Numbered from the stretch's first letter, positions 11,248 through 21,899 are shown. The stretch is DNA of 64,000 nucleotides from Azonexus sp. (GCF_030824335.1 NZ_JAVBXX010000018.1:1-64000), one strand, 5' to 3'. Numbers and translations are program-made. Notes: a model not told the origin generated them from the sequence alone.

Positions 11248-11757
11248 ATGCGCCTCCTGCCTGCCCTGATCCTCGCTGCAGCCCTTGCCGGTTGCGGTTT
11301 CCACCTGCGCGGCTCGGGCAGCAGCACGCTGCCTTACAAGACGATGTACATCGCCTTGCCGGAAACCGCCGAAGTCCGCGTCTGGCTGGAGCGTTACATC
11401 AAGGGCAGCGGAGAGACGCAAATCGTTGGCGACGGCAAGCTGGCCGAAGCTGTTTTCCAGCAACTGGAAGACAGCCGCCAGAAAACCATTCTCAGCGTCA
11501 ATGCCCAGGGCCGCGTGCGCGAGTACCGGCTGCAGTTGAATTACCGCTTCCGGCTGGTCAATGGCAAGGGAGAGGAAATCGTCGCCCCGACTGAAGTCGC
11601 TCTGAGCCGCGACATCAGCTTCGACGACTCGAACGTACTGGCCAAGGATCTGGAAGAAGGCCTGCTCTGGCGCGACATGAACAATGACCTGGTCAACCAG
11701 TTGATGCGGCGTCTGACCATCATCAAACCCAAAGACCCGGCACTGGAAGAAGACTGA
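11248..11757 (+). CDS. lptE: LPS-assembly lipoprotein LptE
   Basis: 169-aa outer-membrane lipoprotein that plugs the LptD barrel and delivers LPS to the cell surface. The signal peptide ends in the lipobox LAGC with the lipidated Cys at 16, followed by GFHLRGS, the usual start of mature LptE. Length and position between leuS and holA are standard. Its stop overlaps the holA start by one base (TGATG), so the two are translationally coupled. Confidence 0.93.
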   Translation: MRLLPALILAAALAGCGFHLRGSGSSTLPYKTMYIALPETAEVRVWLERYIKGSGETQIVGDGKLAEAVFQQLEDSRQKTILSVNAQGRVREYRLQLNYRFRLVNGKGEEIVAPTEVALSRDISFDDSNVLAKDLEEGLLWRDMNNDLVNQLMRRLTIIKPKDPALEED

Positions 11758-12788
11758 TGCTGCTCAAGGCAGAACAGTTGGCGGCGCACCTCGAACGCGA
11801 GTTGCGCCCGCTTTACCTGCTGTACGGCGACGAGCCGCTGCTGGTCATCGAAGCGGCCGACGCCATCCGGAAAAAAGCGCGCAGCAGCGGCTATGCCGAG
11901 CGTGAAGTGCTCACCGTATTGCCGCAATTCGACTGGGGAAGCTTGCTTGCCGCCGGCAGCAACATGTCATTGTTTGGCGACCGCAAGCTGATCGACCTGC
12001 GCATTCCCAACGGCAAACCGGGCAAGGACGGCAGCGCGGCGCTGCAGCAATGGAGCAAGCATCCATCAGCCGACAACCTGTTGCTGATCACGCTGCCGGA
12101 ACTCGACTGGCGCGAGGAAAAAGCCGCCTGGTTTACCGCGCTGGCCAATGCCGGCGTGGTGATCAAGCTGAATGCCCCGCCGCTGGCCGAGTTGCCGGGC
12201 TGGATCGCCGGCCGCCTGCGTCGGCAGCAACAAAGCGCCGACGACGAAAGTCTGAAATTCATCGCCGAACGGGTCGAAGGCAACCTGCTTGCTGCACACC
12301 AGGAAATCCAGAAACTGGCCTTGCTTTACCCGGCCGGCAAATTGTCGGCCACACAGATCCGGGATGCCGTGCTCAACGTCGCCCGCTACGATATCGACGG
12401 TTTGCGCGAAGCCCTGCTGGCCGGCGACGTGGCGCGCCTGGTGCGGACGCTGGACGGCCTGATGCAGGAAGGCGAAGCACCGCCGCTGATCCTGTGGGCG
12501 ATGAGCGAGGAAATCCGCGCGCTCGCCGTCATCCGCAGCGGCCTTGATGCCGGCCGGCCAATCGATATGCTGCTCAAGGATGCCAAGGTCTGGGGCCCGC
12601 GCGCCAATCCCGTGAAAAAAGCCCTGCAACGCCTGTCGACCGCACAATTGGAAGCCGCCCTGCAGCACGCCGGCAAAATCGACCGACTGGCCAAGGGCAT
12701 TGGCCAGGGCAATCTGTGGGAAGAATTCCTCCACCTGGGGCTGGGCTTGTGCCCGGCGGGTAAGCCTGGAGCAAGGATTAACAGGTAG
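11757..12788 (+). CDS. holA: DNA polymerase III subunit delta
   Basis: 343-aa delta subunit of the clamp loader, which opens the beta clamp during replication. Supporting signs are the N-terminal LYLLYGDEPLLVIEAADAIR, an AAA+-like fold without a usable Walker A (normal for HolA), the RYDIDGLREALLAGDVARLV segment, and the length. It follows lptE with overlapping stop and start, as in many Gram-negative bacteria. Confidence 0.93.
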   Translation: MLLKAEQLAAHLERELRPLYLLYGDEPLLVIEAADAIRKKARSSGYAEREVLTVLPQFDWGSLLAAGSNMSLFGDRKLIDLRIPNGKPGKDGSAALQQWSKHPSADNLLLITLPELDWREEKAAWFTALANAGVVIKLNAPPLAELPGWIAGRLRRQQQSADDESLKFIAERVEGNLLAAHQEIQKLALLYPAGKLSATQIRDAVLNVARYDIDGLREALLAGDVARLVRTLDGLMQEGEAPPLILWAMSEEIRALAVIRSGLDAGRPIDMLLKDAKVWGPRANPVKKALQRLSTAQLEAALQHAGKIDRLAKGIGQGNLWEEFLHLGLGLCPAGKPGARINR

Positions 12789-12820
12789 ACTGCCCCAAAA
12801 CATAAGTGGGGAGATCCTTG

Positions 12821-14962
12821 ATGCATTGCATACGTCCTGTGGCTGCCGCCTTGGCACTGGCCTTCTGTGCAGCAACACCGCTTCAGGCAGCCGACGATGT
12901 CTCACCCTTGCTGCCGTTATCACTCGATGAACTGATCGCCACGCCGGTCACCACGGCATCAAGACGGGCCGAAGCACGCGAGCAGACGCCGGCCCACATC
13001 ATGGTGATTACCCGTGAACAAATGCGCAACCGGCGCTACAAGAACCTGGCCGACCTGCTGGAAGACCTGCCCGGCGTCGATTTCCAGCGTGGCACCCGCT
13101 CTTCCCAGTACAACAATTTTGCCTTCCAGGGCCATCTCGGCAACAACAAGCTGCTGATCCTGCTCGACGGGGTGCGCATCGACCATCCTGCCGGCGGCAA
13201 GATTCCCATCGCCGAAAACTTCTCGCTCTACTTCGCCAAGCAGGTGGAAGTACTCTACGGACCTGCCGCCGCCCTCTATGGCGCAGATGCCTTCGCCGGG
13301 GTGATCAACATCATCACGGAAAAAGCCGGCGATCAGACCGCCGGGAAAATCGCCCTCGGTGCCGGCAGCTACGGTTCACTGGAAGGTGACTTCCTGGCCA
13401 GCGGCAAGCTGGGGGAATCGCTCGGCATCACCGTGGGCGCCCATTACCAGAAAAGCGACCGGGCACCGCTCGATGATTACTATCCGAACGAATTCCGCAA
13501 AGTTGCAGCAGGCGGCAAGAGCGCCGAACAACGCGAGAATTATGTCGGCGAGATCAGCAGCCAGAGCCAGTATGCCCGCCTGGATGCCGGTGAACGGCTG
13601 AGTGTCGGCTTCTATCGCAACCGCTTTCGCAGCCTGACCAGTACCGGGGATCGACCCAGCGCCGCCTTTTACCTGGCCGATGCCTTTTGGGACACCACCA
13701 TCGACACGCTCAGCGCCAAGTATCGCTTCGACATCAACCCGTCGCTGAGCAGCGAAACGGTCGTCGACTACTCGCGCTATGAAGTTGATCCGCACAGCCG
13801 CTACGTCAACGTCTTCACCGATTTCAAGGACCATGGCTACGACTATTCCTACGGTCGACGCATGGGCATCGAACAAAACCTGAACTGGCAGGCCAACGAC
13901 GCTCACTCGGTACTGGCCGGCCTCGGTTACCGCAATTACCACGCGATCGAAACGCCGGATCTGCCAAGTCCATACGACACGGCAAAATCGCCCGGCAATC
14001 AGGGCTTGTTCTATCCGAACACCAGCGTACCGGTAGAAATCAACGAGGCCCGCTATCACAGCTGGTCCGGCTACCTGCAGTGGCAGGCCCAATGGAATAG
14101 CCGCATCTCGACCGTGGCTGGCCTGCGTCATGACTGGTATTCGACCTACGGCGGCAGCACCAACCCGCGCCTGGGGATCGTGCTGCAACCCAGCCAGGGC
14201 AATTTCATCAAGCTGCTCTACGGCGAGGCCTTCCGCGCCCCATCGCCGGAAGAAAGCTACGGCGCATTCGGCAGTTACAACCCGGATGGCTCACGCAAGG
14301 GCACGCACCGCATCACCAACCCCGGCCTCGAACCGGAAAAATCGAAGACCTGGTCGGTCACCTGGGATTGGCGCCCGACCCGCGGCTTCAATCTGGTGAC
14401 CAACGCCTACCTGACCAGAGCCAGCCAGATCATCATCACCAGAACCATCGCCAGCAATCTCGAAACCAAGGAAAACAGCGGCAACGACCGCTACCAGGGC
14501 ATCGACATCATGCCGCAATGGCAGGTTCATCTCGGCGGCCCGTGGACGGCCGATCTGTGGGGTAGCTACAGTTATGTCAAAGGTCGTTTCCGGGAAACCG
14601 AAAGCGGCCCCGAACTCAGACAGGTCAACATCACCGCTCACAAGGTCAAGCTTGGCGTCACCCTGCGCTACCAGGACTGGCTGACTATTACGCCCCGCCT
14701 GCAGTGGATCGGCGACACCAGCACCGGCGCCATCAACCGCGTGCAGAATGACCGGATCAAGGAAACCGACGCCTATACGCAGGCCAGCCTGCATGTCGGT
14801 GTGCACAAACTGGCCGGCGAACGACTGTCGCTGTATTTCGATGTCTACAACTTGTTCGACAGCCGTTACTACGCAGCCCACACTTCGTCATCCAGCGCCG
14901 TGATGCAGGCCATGCCGCAGCAACCCAGAACGTTCATGGGCACGGTCGAGTACCGTTTCTGA
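12821..14962 (+). CDS. TonB-dependent outer-membrane receptor
   Basis: 713 aa. A signal peptide (MHCIRPVAAALALAFCAATP, cleavage probably after LQA) is followed by a plug domain (about 50-165) with NLADLLEDLPGVDFQ, LILLDGVRIDHPAGG and VEVLYGPAAALYGADAFAGV, then a 22-strand-type barrel ending in ...VEYRF, the terminal aromatic required for barrel insertion. ATG at 12821 is preferred over the upstream GTG because GGGGAG precedes it at good spacing. The substrate is not evident. The gene leads an operon with a YfiR-like protein, a hybrid kinase and a diguanylate cyclase, so the receptor may feed or be part of a signalling chain. Receptors of this subgroup often accompany c-di-GMP modules. Confidence 0.85.
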   Translation: MHCIRPVAAALALAFCAATPLQAADDVSPLLPLSLDELIATPVTTASRRAEAREQTPAHIMVITREQMRNRRYKNLADLLEDLPGVDFQRGTRSSQYNNFAFQGHLGNNKLLILLDGVRIDHPAGGKIPIAENFSLYFAKQVEVLYGPAAALYGADAFAGVINIITEKAGDQTAGKIALGAGSYGSLEGDFLASGKLGESLGITVGAHYQKSDRAPLDDYYPNEFRKVAAGGKSAEQRENYVGEISSQSQYARLDAGERLSVGFYRNRFRSLTSTGDRPSAAFYLADAFWDTTIDTLSAKYRFDINPSLSSETVVDYSRYEVDPHSRYVNVFTDFKDHGYDYSYGRRMGIEQNLNWQANDAHSVLAGLGYRNYHAIETPDLPSPYDTAKSPGNQGLFYPNTSVPVEINEARYHSWSGYLQWQAQWNSRISTVAGLRHDWYSTYGGSTNPRLGIVLQPSQGNFIKLLYGEAFRAPSPEESYGAFGSYNPDGSRKGTHRITNPGLEPEKSKTWSVTWDWRPTRGFNLVTNAYLTRASQIIITRTIASNLETKENSGNDRYQGIDIMPQWQVHLGGPWTADLWGSYSYVKGRFRETESGPELRQVNITAHKVKLGVTLRYQDWLTITPRLQWIGDTSTGAINRVQNDRIKETDAYTQASLHVGVHKLAGERLSLYFDVYNLFDSRYYAAHTSSSSAVMQAMPQQPRTFMGTVEYRF

Positions 14963-14970
14963 GACGCGCC

Positions 14971-15480
14971 GTGCCCCGCTCCGCTTTCCTCGCCCTGCTG
15001 CTGTGCTGCACCCTGCAGCCCGGACGGCTGCAGGCTCAGGATGTCTCGGAGTACGGCATGAAGGCGGTGCTGTTCTATCGTCTGGCGCAGTTCATTTACT
15101 GGCCCGGCGAAGCCCCCGCACCCAAGCCGACCGTCCTGTGCGTCGGCGGAAAAAATCCGTTCGGCAGCGCCCTCACCCAGGCTGACCGGAACAGCGGCAC
15201 GGTCGAAATCAGGGTCGCACCGAACGAACTGTCCGGCTGCCATTTGCTGTTCATTCCACGCAGCGAATCGAGCCACCTTACACAATGGCTGGAACGGGCG
15301 GCTGCCCGCAATCTGGTCACGGTTTCCGACATCAACGGATTTGCCCGCGCCGGCGGCATGCTGGAATTGCCACTGGAAGGAGAACGGATCGGCATCGTGC
15401 TGAACCGACGCGTCGCCAACCGGCAAGGTTTTGAATTCAGCGCCCAGTTACTGCGCCTGGCCCGCGTCATCGAACCATGA
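14971..15480 (+). CDS. YfiR-family (DUF4154) periplasmic regulator
   Basis: 169 aa with an N-terminal signal peptide ([18 protein letters not shown]). The mature part shows the YfiR pattern: [19 protein letters not shown], then [21 protein letters not shown], a central [19 protein letters not shown] and [14 protein letters not shown]. YfiR proteins are periplasmic repressors acting on membrane signal enzymes; in Pseudomonas YfiR inhibits the diguanylate cyclase YfiN. Here the partner is most likely the hybrid kinase, whose start overlaps this stop codon (ATGA). No YfiN or YfiB homologue lies adjacent. Confidence 0.85.
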   Translation: MPRSAFLALLLCCTLQPGRLQAQDVSEYGMKAVLFYRLAQFIYWPGEAPAPKPTVLCVGGKNPFGSALTQADRNSGTVEIRVAPNELSGCHLLFIPRSESSHLTQWLERAAARNLVTVSDINGFARAGGMLELPLEGERIGIVLNRRVANRQGFEFSAQLLRLARVIEP

Positions 15481-18107
15481 AACGACCTGCCTGCCTGAAA
15501 CGCCTGACGCCGGAACCCACCATCCGCAACAAGCTGGTGACGCTCTCTTTCGCTTTCCTGTTGATCATCGTCGGCATGGTATTCGCGCTGGTTTTCACCC
15601 AGCAGCGCGAGTTGCTGCAGACCCAATGGGCCGAATCGATGACCTCGCAGGCGCGCCTGCTGGCCAGAAACATGCAGGCAGCCATCGCCTTTTCCGATGA
15701 GCGCGAAGCTCGGCAGTTGCTCGCATCGCTTGCAGTCAATCCGGCCATCCTGCACAGCCGGACGATCAAGGCAGACGGCCGGATACTGGCCGAATATCAA
15801 CGTCACAATACCCCCGTCGAAGCTTATCCGGATGGCGATACCAGCCCCATCTTCCTCGACGGTCACCTGATCATCCGCGAGCCGATACAGCTCGACGATC
15901 AGCAGCAGGCAGCTGGCCGCATCGAACTGCTGGTATCGCTTGAGCAGTACCACACGACGATGCAGCAAACGATCAAGGAAACCGCGCTGTTGCTGTTGCT
16001 GGCCCTGACGGTTTCGCTGTTGCTCATCCGTTATCTGGTTGGTCGCCTGACCGCCCCACTGGAACAACTCGACAATCTGGCCAACCAGATTTCGCAGGAC
16101 GCCCGGCTCGACGCCCGGATCGCCACCGAACGCCAGGATGAAATCGGCAGTCTGGGCCAGAGCTTCGACCGCATGCTGGACTCCCTGCAGGCACGCGACC
16201 GCGAACTGGCCGGTTATCGAGAATCACTCGAAAGCATGGTGCAGGAACGTACCGAAGCGCTGCAGGAAGCGATTGCCGAAGCGCAGCAGGCCAACCGCGC
16301 GAAATCCGATTTCCTGGCCCGCATGAGCCACGAGATCCGCACCCCGATGAATGCCATCGTCGGTCTGAGCCACATGGTTCTCGACTCACCGCTGCCGCCC
16401 CAGCAACGCGAATACATCGAACAAGTCGTGCAATCCTCCGATGCCCTGCTCGGCCTGATCAACGACATTCTCGATTACTCCAAGGTCGAAGCCGGCAGCC
16501 TGACACTGGAAAATGCCCCGTTCGAAATCGACTCGGTATTCCGCTCGATTGCCGGGCTGTTCACTTTCAAGGCCAGCAGCAAGGGCTTGATGCTCACCTT
16601 CAAGCGCGCCGACGACGTCCCGGCGCAAGTCCAGGGCGATGCCCTGCGGCTCGGCCAGATATTGATCAACCTGGTTGGTAACTCGCTCAAGTTTACCGAG
16701 CACGGCCAGATTGAAGTCGCCGTGCGCAAGCTGGGTCAAGCGGCAGAAAATCGCATCCGCCTGGAATTCTCGGTCAGCGACAGCGGCATGGGTATTTCTC
16801 CCGAGCAGCAGGAAAAACTGTTCGCCCCGTTCTCGCAGGCCGACAGCAGCATTACCCGCCGCTTCGGCGGTACCGGCCTCGGCCTGGCAATATGTCGTCA
16901 GCTGGCCCATCTGATGGATGGTGAAATCGAGGTCGAAAGCTGTCCGGAAAAAGGCAGTACCTTCCGCTTCAACACGCTGTTCGACTTGCCGGCAACCCTT
17001 TTGCCAAGCGCGCAAGAAAACGTCGTTTCTGCGGTCGACCGCAAAAAAACCAGGATTTTGCCCCGCTGGTCAGGCGAACGCGTTCTGCTGGTCGAGGATA
17101 TTCCGGTCAACCGGACAATCGCCATTGCCCTGTTGCAAAAAGTCGGACTAAGTGTCGGCATCGCCACCAACGGTCAGGAAGCCATCGAACGACTCGACCA
17201 GGAAAACTTCAAGCTGGTCCTGATGGATATCCAGATGCCCGTGCTGGACGGTCTGAGCACCTGCCGTCAGATTCGCCAGGATGCACGATTCAGCGACCTG
17301 CCGATCATCGCGATGACAGCGCATGCAACGCACGAAGACCAGAAACAGTCCTTCCTGGCCGGCATGAATGGTCACGTCAGCAAGCCCGTCATGCCGGAGG
17401 TTCTGTACGAGGAAATTGCCCGCTGGCTAGCACCATTATCGACAACGGAAGACGAAGACGAAGCGGAAACCGAAGCAACGCCATCCGACTGGCCGGCCCT
17501 GCACGGCATCGATATCCAGCGCGGGCTGCTGCTGCACATGCATCGACCAGCCTTTTATCTCAAATCGCTGCACGCTTTCCGCAAGGATTTTGCCAACATT
17601 GACAGCGAGATCCAGCAGGCACTGGCCAGCGGAAATACCGCCGAAGCCCGGCGCCTGGCACACTCGACCAAATCGGTCGGCGGCTCGCTGGGCGCCACCA
17701 CGCTGGCCGAGCATGCCCGGCAAATGGAACAAACCCTGAGCCAGCCGGGCAATGGCACAGAAAATCTGGAAAAACAGTTTTACGACTTCGCCAACGAACT
17801 GCATCTGGTATTTGGCGGACTGGATACCCTGCCGTCGACGCACACCAGCGACGCCGCCCCCAGCAGCCCGCCAGTCCCGCTGGCAGAGATGTTCAGCGAG
17901 TTGTTGAGCGATCTGCAAGGCGCCAGGGCAAGCAGTGAGGCAAACTTTGCAGCATTGCGCCGGGTGCTTGCCGGGCAAGCGACAACAGCAGACGATTATG
18001 AGAATATGCTCGCGGAAATCGCCAGCCTGATCGAAGACCTCGAATACAAGGCGGCGCACGATAAATTGCAGGTATTGCACAAGCGATGGAAAGACAGTCA
18101 GGCATGA
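15477..18107 (+). CDS. hybrid sensor histidine kinase (HAMP-HisKA-HATPase-REC-HPt)
   Basis: 876 aa inner-membrane kinase. TM1 (about 20-40, [20 protein letters not shown]), a periplasmic sensor region of about 120 residues (CHASE8-like by position), TM2 (about 168-188), HAMP, a coiled coil, and HisKA with [10 protein letters not shown] and phospho-acceptor His285. HATPase has the N box and G boxes DSGMGIS and GGTGLGL. The receiver carries Asp584 (LMDIQMP) and the C-terminal HPt His729 ([10 protein letters not shown]). The linker between ATPase and receiver contains AVDRK (519-523), encoded by a copy of the dispersed GTCGAC palindrome. It is coupled by ATGA overlaps to the yfiR-like gene and to the REC-GGDEF gene, so phosphate probably passes to that receiver. 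Confidence 0.9.
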   Translation: MKRPACLKRLTPEPTIRNKLVTLSFAFLLIIVGMVFALVFTQQRELLQTQWAESMTSQARLLARNMQAAIAFSDEREARQLLASLAVNPAILHSRTIKADGRILAEYQRHNTPVEAYPDGDTSPIFLDGHLIIREPIQLDDQQQAAGRIELLVSLEQYHTTMQQTIKETALLLLLALTVSLLLIRYLVGRLTAPLEQLDNLANQISQDARLDARIATERQDEIGSLGQSFDRMLDSLQARDRELAGYRESLESMVQERTEALQEAIAEAQQANRAKSDFLARMSHEIRTPMNAIVGLSHMVLDSPLPPQQREYIEQVVQSSDALLGLINDILDYSKVEAGSLTLENAPFEIDSVFRSIAGLFTFKASSKGLMLTFKRADDVPAQVQGDALRLGQILINLVGNSLKFTEHGQIEVAVRKLGQAAENRIRLEFSVSDSGMGISPEQQEKLFAPFSQADSSITRRFGGTGLGLAICRQLAHLMDGEIEVESCPEKGSTFRFNTLFDLPATLLPSAQENVVSAVDRKKTRILPRWSGERVLLVEDIPVNRTIAIALLQKVGLSVGIATNGQEAIERLDQENFKLVLMDIQMPVLDGLSTCRQIRQDARFSDLPIIAMTAHATHEDQKQSFLAGMNGHVSKPVMPEVLYEEIARWLAPLSTTEDEDEAETEATPSDWPALHGIDIQRGLLLHMHRPAFYLKSLHAFRKDFANIDSEIQQALASGNTAEARRLAHSTKSVGGSLGATTLAEHARQMEQTLSQPGNGTENLEKQFYDFANELHLVFGGLDTLPSTHTSDAAPSSPPVPLAEMFSELLSDLQGARASSEANFAALRRVLAGQATTADDYENMLAEIASLIEDLEYKAAHDKLQVLHKRWKDSQA
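17030..17043. repeat. GTCGAC palindrome copy 2 (inside hybrid kinase)
   Basis: Exact TGCGGTCGACCGCA in frame within the kinase linker, encoding A-V-D-R followed by K. The surrounding 20-mer at 17027-17046 is identical to those at 41131-41150 and, on the minus strand, 4699-4718. Confidence 0.9.
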
Positions 18108-19039
18108 GTTCCACCCCCACCGTGCTCGTCGTCGATGATGAAAAGCAGAACCGGGAACTATTGACCGAACTGCTCAAGGACGACTGCCGGGTCATTCTGG
18201 CAAAAAACGGCAAACAGGCACTTGAACGCGCACACGAACTACAGCCCGACCTGATCCTGCTCGACGTCATGATGCCGGAAGTGGACGGCCACGAAGTCAT
18301 CCAGAGTCTGAAAACCGACGACACCACCCGACACATTCCGGTGATTTTTGTCTCTGCACTCGACTCCCCCGACGATGAAGAACGCGGCCTTGACCTGGGG
18401 GCCGTCGATTACATCACCAAGCCTTTCCATCCATCGATTGTCCGCAAACGGGTACGCAACCACCTGCAATCGGTACACCATCGGCACCTGCTGGAAAATC
18501 TGGCGATGATCGACAGCCTGACGGAAATCGCCAATCGCCGGCGTTACGATGAGTCACTGGAAAAGGAATGGCGACGCTGTGCGCGGATGAATGTCCCTCT
18601 ATCGCTGGCGATCATCGACGTCGATCACTTCAAGGCCTACAACGACCACCTCGGCCACGCCTCGGGCGACCGCGTGCTGCGCGCCATCGCGCTTGCACTG
18701 AACAGTTTTGTCCGCCGCGCCGGCGATCTTGCCGCACGCTACGGTGGCGAAGAATTCGTTCTGCTCTTGCCGGACACCAACGCCGCAGCCGCCAGTACGC
18801 TAGCTGACGAAATCCGCATCGCCATCGAACAGTTGGGCTTGCCCCACCCGGCATCGCAACTCAGCCAAGTCGTCACAATCAGTCTGGGCGGAATCACTAC
18901 CTGCCCCCAAGGCGGCCAGGTAGACCCGCAGTTTTTCCTGGAAGCCGACGCCGCGCTTTATGCGGCCAAAGCCGCAGGCCGAAACCGGACGTTCTGGCGC
19001 TACGCAGAGTTGAAGCAGGCCATCGAGATCGGCCAATAA
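18104..19039 (+). CDS. response regulator diguanylate cyclase (REC-GGDEF)
   Basis: 311 aa, soluble. The N-terminal receiver has acidic VVDDE and phospho-acceptor Asp54 ([13 protein letters not shown]). The C-terminal GGDEF domain carries the catalytic motif GGEEF (214-218), a valid active form that makes cyclic di-GMP from GTP. An inhibitory I-site RxxD (RAGD, 205-208) sits exactly five residues before it, so product inhibition is expected. ATG at 18104 overlaps the kinase stop (ATGA), marking it as the output of the preceding hybrid kinase. The operon ends here, followed by a repeat-rich hairpin. Confidence 0.93.
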   Translation: MSSTPTVLVVDDEKQNRELLTELLKDDCRVILAKNGKQALERAHELQPDLILLDVMMPEVDGHEVIQSLKTDDTTRHIPVIFVSALDSPDDEERGLDLGAVDYITKPFHPSIVRKRVRNHLQSVHHRHLLENLAMIDSLTEIANRRRYDESLEKEWRRCARMNVPLSLAIIDVDHFKAYNDHLGHASGDRVLRAIALALNSFVRRAGDLAARYGGEEFVLLLPDTNAAAASTLADEIRIAIEQLGLPHPASQLSQVVTISLGGITTCPQGGQVDPQFFLEADAALYAAKAAGRNRTFWRYAELKQAIEIGQ

Positions 19040-19062
19040 GCAAGCAATACGCGGCCAATAAA

Positions 19063-19091
19063 CCAACCGAACCAACCGAACCAACCGGTTT
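19063..19091. terminator. 9-bp tandem repeat and hairpin between convergent genes
   Basis: CCAACCGAA is repeated in tandem (19063-19071, 19072-19080, with a partial third unit to 19088). The last unit pairs with GGTTTGGTT to form a stem with a bulge. Lying between the diguanylate cyclase and the convergent Cys-rich gene, it probably serves as a two-way terminator. Confidence 0.5.
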
Positions 19092-19093
19092 GG

Positions 19094-19321
19094 TTATTTC
19101 CCGGATGGTTCGTCCGGCTCAAGGTCTTCCCACAGACAGGCGCACTCGCTGCGAATATCATGCAGCCCCGGCTTGGTGACTTCGGTTACCAGGCATTCCC
19201 CTTCGCAGGTTTCGGAAACCACCACCAGTTTCATTTCGGCATCTACCTGGCGTTCGCCATCCCAGTAGCTGCAAGTTGCGCAGACCTTGACTTCAGTCGG
19301 CAGTATGAGTTTTTCGGCCAT
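19094..19321 (-). CDS. small cysteine-rich protein, unknown
   Basis: 75 aa starting MAEKLILPTEVKVCATCSYW. It contains five cysteines: a CATC pair near the N-terminus, CEGEC in the middle and ECAC near the end, arranged as for a metal site or redox centre. The C-terminus is acidic (EDLEPDEPSGK). I do not recognise the family. The longer in-frame start would reach across the proA promoter, so the inner ATG is preferred. It is divergent from proA, and a perfect inverted repeat lies between the two. Confidence 0.65.
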   Translation of the reverse strand: MAEKLILPTEVKVCATCSYWDGERQVDAEMKLVVVSETCEGECLVTEVTKPGLHDIRSECACLWEDLEPDEPSGK

Positions 19322-19352
19322 CTGATCCCCGATGAAAAGCCCTGTTTTCGAT

Positions 19353-19372
19353 GCGGATAAGAGTTTATCCGC
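19353..19372. promoter_or_regulatory. perfect inverted repeat, candidate operator
   Basis: GCGGATAA and TTATCCGC form an 8-4-8 dyad between the divergent Cys-rich gene and proA, just upstream of the proA -10 element. It could be a repressor site controlling either gene. Confidence 0.4.
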
Positions 19373-19401
19373 TTCCGGAAGTTCCCGCTGATTTTGCTGG
19401 C

Positions 19402-19407
19402 TATAAT
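19402..19407 (+). promoter_or_regulatory. probable -10 element of proA
   Basis: TATAAT, 30 bp before the proA start codon. No convincing -35 at normal distance. Confidence 0.4.
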
Positions 19408-19436
19408 GTTCTTTTACCCTAACGCCTGACAAAGCC

Positions 19437-20693
19437 ATGGATATCAAGGACTACATGCAGACTGTCGGCCGCCAGGCCCGCACTGCCTCGCGCCGCCTCG
19501 CCACCGCAACGACTGCAGAAAAGAACGCCGCCCTGCTGCACATTGCCACCGCCATCCGCCGGGAAAAGGCCGCACTGGTCGCGGCCAATGCCGAAGACCT
19601 GGCCGCCGCCCGTGCTGCCGGCCTCGAACCCGCCATGCTCGACCGCCTGACGCTGTCCGAAAAAGGCGTCGACAACATGGCTGAAGGTGTCGAACAGGTA
19701 GCCAAACTGCCCGACCCGATCGGCGAGATGGGCGAGTTCAAGTTCCGTCCGTCCGGCATCCAGGTCGGCAAGATGCGCGTCCCGCTCGGCGTCATCGGCA
19801 TCATCTACGAAGCGCGGCCGAACGTCACCGCCGACGCCGCCGCGCTGTGCCTGAAGTCCGGCAACGCGGCCATCCTGCGCGGCGGCTCGGAAGCGATCCG
19901 CTCCAACCGCGCCATCGCCGCACTGATCCAGGAAGGCCTGCAGGCCGCCGGCCTGCCCGCCGAATGCGTCCAGGTCATCGACACCACCGACCGCGCTGCG
20001 GTCGGCGAACTGATCACCATGCGCGAGTTTGTCGACGTCATCGTACCGCGCGGCGGCAAGGGCCTGATTGCGCGGCTCTTGGCCGAATCGCGCGTCCCGA
20101 TGATCCAGCACCTGGACGGCAACTGCCACGTCTACCTGGAAGAGGAAGCCGACCCGAACAAGGCGCTGAAGATCGTCGAGAACGCCAAGACCCAGCGTTA
20201 CGGCACTTGCAACACAGCCGAGTCGCTGCTCGTCGACCGTTCGGTCGCCGCCATGCTGCTGCCGCCGATTGCCCACATGCTGAGTGAAAAGGGCGTTGAA
20301 ATCCGCGGCTGTGCGGAAACCCGCGCCATCGTGCCGAATGCCGTCGCGGCCACGGAAGAGGATTACTACACCGAGTTCCTCGCGCCGATCATCTCGGTCA
20401 AGATCGTCGCCGACATTGACGAGGCCATCGCGCACATCAACCAGTATTCGTCGCACCATACCGAATCGATCGTCACCGATAACCATCCGAAGGCAATGCG
20501 CTTCCTGCGCGAAGTCGATTCGGCGTCAGTGATGATCAACGCGTCGACGCGTTTCGCCGATGGTTTCGAATACGGTCTGGGCGCCGAAATCGGCATCTCG
20601 ACCGACAAGATCCACGCGCGCGGGCCGGTCGGTCTGGAAGGCCTGACCAGCCAGAAGTGGATCGTCCTCGGCGACGGGCACGTCCGTGGCTAA
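19437..20693 (+). CDS. proA: gamma-glutamyl phosphate reductase
   Basis: 418 aa NADPH-dependent enzyme converting glutamyl-5-phosphate to glutamate semialdehyde, the second step of proline synthesis. It is an aldehyde dehydrogenase-fold protein. Diagnostic features are [20 protein letters not shown], the [14 protein letters not shown] segment, catalytic Cys in [15 protein letters not shown] and the C-terminal [20 protein letters not shown]. Length and start are standard. The stop lies inside the beginning of the next gene (8-bp overlap). Confidence 0.96.
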   Translation: MDIKDYMQTVGRQARTASRRLATATTAEKNAALLHIATAIRREKAALVAANAEDLAAARAAGLEPAMLDRLTLSEKGVDNMAEGVEQVAKLPDPIGEMGEFKFRPSGIQVGKMRVPLGVIGIIYEARPNVTADAAALCLKSGNAAILRGGSEAIRSNRAIAALIQEGLQAAGLPAECVQVIDTTDRAAVGELITMREFVDVIVPRGGKGLIARLLAESRVPMIQHLDGNCHVYLEEEADPNKALKIVENAKTQRYGTCNTAESLLVDRSVAAMLLPPIAHMLSEKGVEIRGCAETRAIVPNAVAATEEDYYTEFLAPIISVKIVADIDEAIAHINQYSSHHTESIVTDNHPKAMRFLREVDSASVMINASTRFADGFEYGLGAEIGISTDKIHARGPVGLEGLTSQKWIVLGDGHVRG

Positions 20694-21858
20694 GGCGAGC
20701 TTCAACTGGGAAGACCCGCTGCTGCTGGATTCGCAGCTGGCCGCCGACGAGCGTCAGGTGCGCAACGCGGCGCACACGTTTGCTCAGAAGGCGCTGGCGC
20801 CGCGGGTGCGCGACGCCTTCCGCAACGAGTACACCGATCCGGCGATCTTCCGCGAGATGGGCGAAATGGGTCTGCTCGGCGCGACGCTGCCGCCGCAGTA
20901 CGGCGGTGCCGGGCTAAATTATGTGTCCTACGGGCTGATCGCCCGCGAGGTGGAGTACGTCGATTCCGGCTACCGCTCGATGCTCAGCGTGCAATCCTCG
21001 CTGGTCATGCTGCCGATTTTCGCCTTCGGCAGCGAGGCACAGAAACAGAAGTACCTGCCCGGCCTCGGGCGTGGCGAACTGATCGGCTGCTTCGGGCTGA
21101 CCGAACCGAATTCCGGCTCCGACCCCGGCAGCCTGAGCACCCGCGCACGCGCCGTACCCGGCGGCTGGAAGCTCTCCGGCAGCAAGATGTGGATCACCAA
21201 TGCGCCCATCGCCGACGTGTTTGTCGTCTGGGCCAAGGACGACGAAAACATCATCCGCGGCTTCATCCTCGACAAGGGCATGCCCGGCCTGAGCGCTCCG
21301 GTCATCCACGGCAAGGTCGGTCTGCGCGCGTCGGTGACCGGCGAGATCGTCATGGACGAAGTCTTCGTGCCGAGCGAAAACCGCCTCGACGTCGCCGGCC
21401 TGAAAGGCCCGTTCACCTGCCTGAATTCAGCCCGCTTCGGCATCGCCTGGGGCGCCCTCGGCGCGGCCGAGGCGTGCTGGCACACCGCCCGCCAATACAC
21501 GCTGGACCGCAAACAGTTCGACCGGCCGCTGGCCGCCAACCAGCTGGTGCAGAAAAAACTGGCCGACATGCAGACCGAAATCACGCTCGGCATCCAGGGC
21601 GTACTGCGCCTGGGCCGGATGATGGACGACGGCAGCGCGACGCCGGAAATCGTCTCGATGATGAAGCGCAATTCCTGCGGCAAGGCGCTCGACATCGCCC
21701 GCACGGCGCGCGACATGCTCGGCGGCAACGGCATTTCGGACGAATTCGGCGTGATCCGCCATCTGGTCAACCTGGAAGTGGTGAATACCTACGAGGGTAC
21801 GCACGATGTGCACGCACTGATCCTCGGCCGGGCACAAACCGGGATTTCCGCTTTCTAA
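20686..21858 (+). CDS. gcdH: glutaryl-CoA dehydrogenase
   Basis: 390 aa FAD-dependent acyl-CoA dehydrogenase that oxidises and decarboxylates glutaryl-CoA to crotonyl-CoA, in lysine, tryptophan or aromatic-ring breakdown. The catalytic base Glu lies in [20 protein letters not shown], the glutaryl-specific C-terminus. The segment [16 protein letters not shown] carries the substrate-binding Arg/Ser region of GcdH. FAD-binding signs are [15 protein letters not shown] and [16 protein letters not shown]. It begins with GTG inside the proA tail, an overlap that implies co-transcription although the pathways are unrelated. Confidence 0.92.
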   Translation: MAKASFNWEDPLLLDSQLAADERQVRNAAHTFAQKALAPRVRDAFRNEYTDPAIFREMGEMGLLGATLPPQYGGAGLNYVSYGLIAREVEYVDSGYRSMLSVQSSLVMLPIFAFGSEAQKQKYLPGLGRGELIGCFGLTEPNSGSDPGSLSTRARAVPGGWKLSGSKMWITNAPIADVFVVWAKDDENIIRGFILDKGMPGLSAPVIHGKVGLRASVTGEIVMDEVFVPSENRLDVAGLKGPFTCLNSARFGIAWGALGAAEACWHTARQYTLDRKQFDRPLAANQLVQKKLADMQTEITLGIQGVLRLGRMMDDGSATPEIVSMMKRNSCGKALDIARTARDMLGGNGISDEFGVIRHLVNLEVVNTYEGTHDVHALILGRAQTGISAF

Positions 21859-21899
21859 TCCGTCGACCGGTTTTCCCCAACGGTTTTTGTCCATTTCCG

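Noticed and set aside
19063..19088. Tandem CCAACCGAA units as a CRISPR array
   Set aside because: Units are 9 bp, directly adjacent, with no spacers and fewer than three full copies; better read as a repeat within a terminator.
19419..20486. A 355-aa frame antisense to proA
   Set aside because: Same reasoning: shadow of a well-conserved gene, with no ribosome site or family match.
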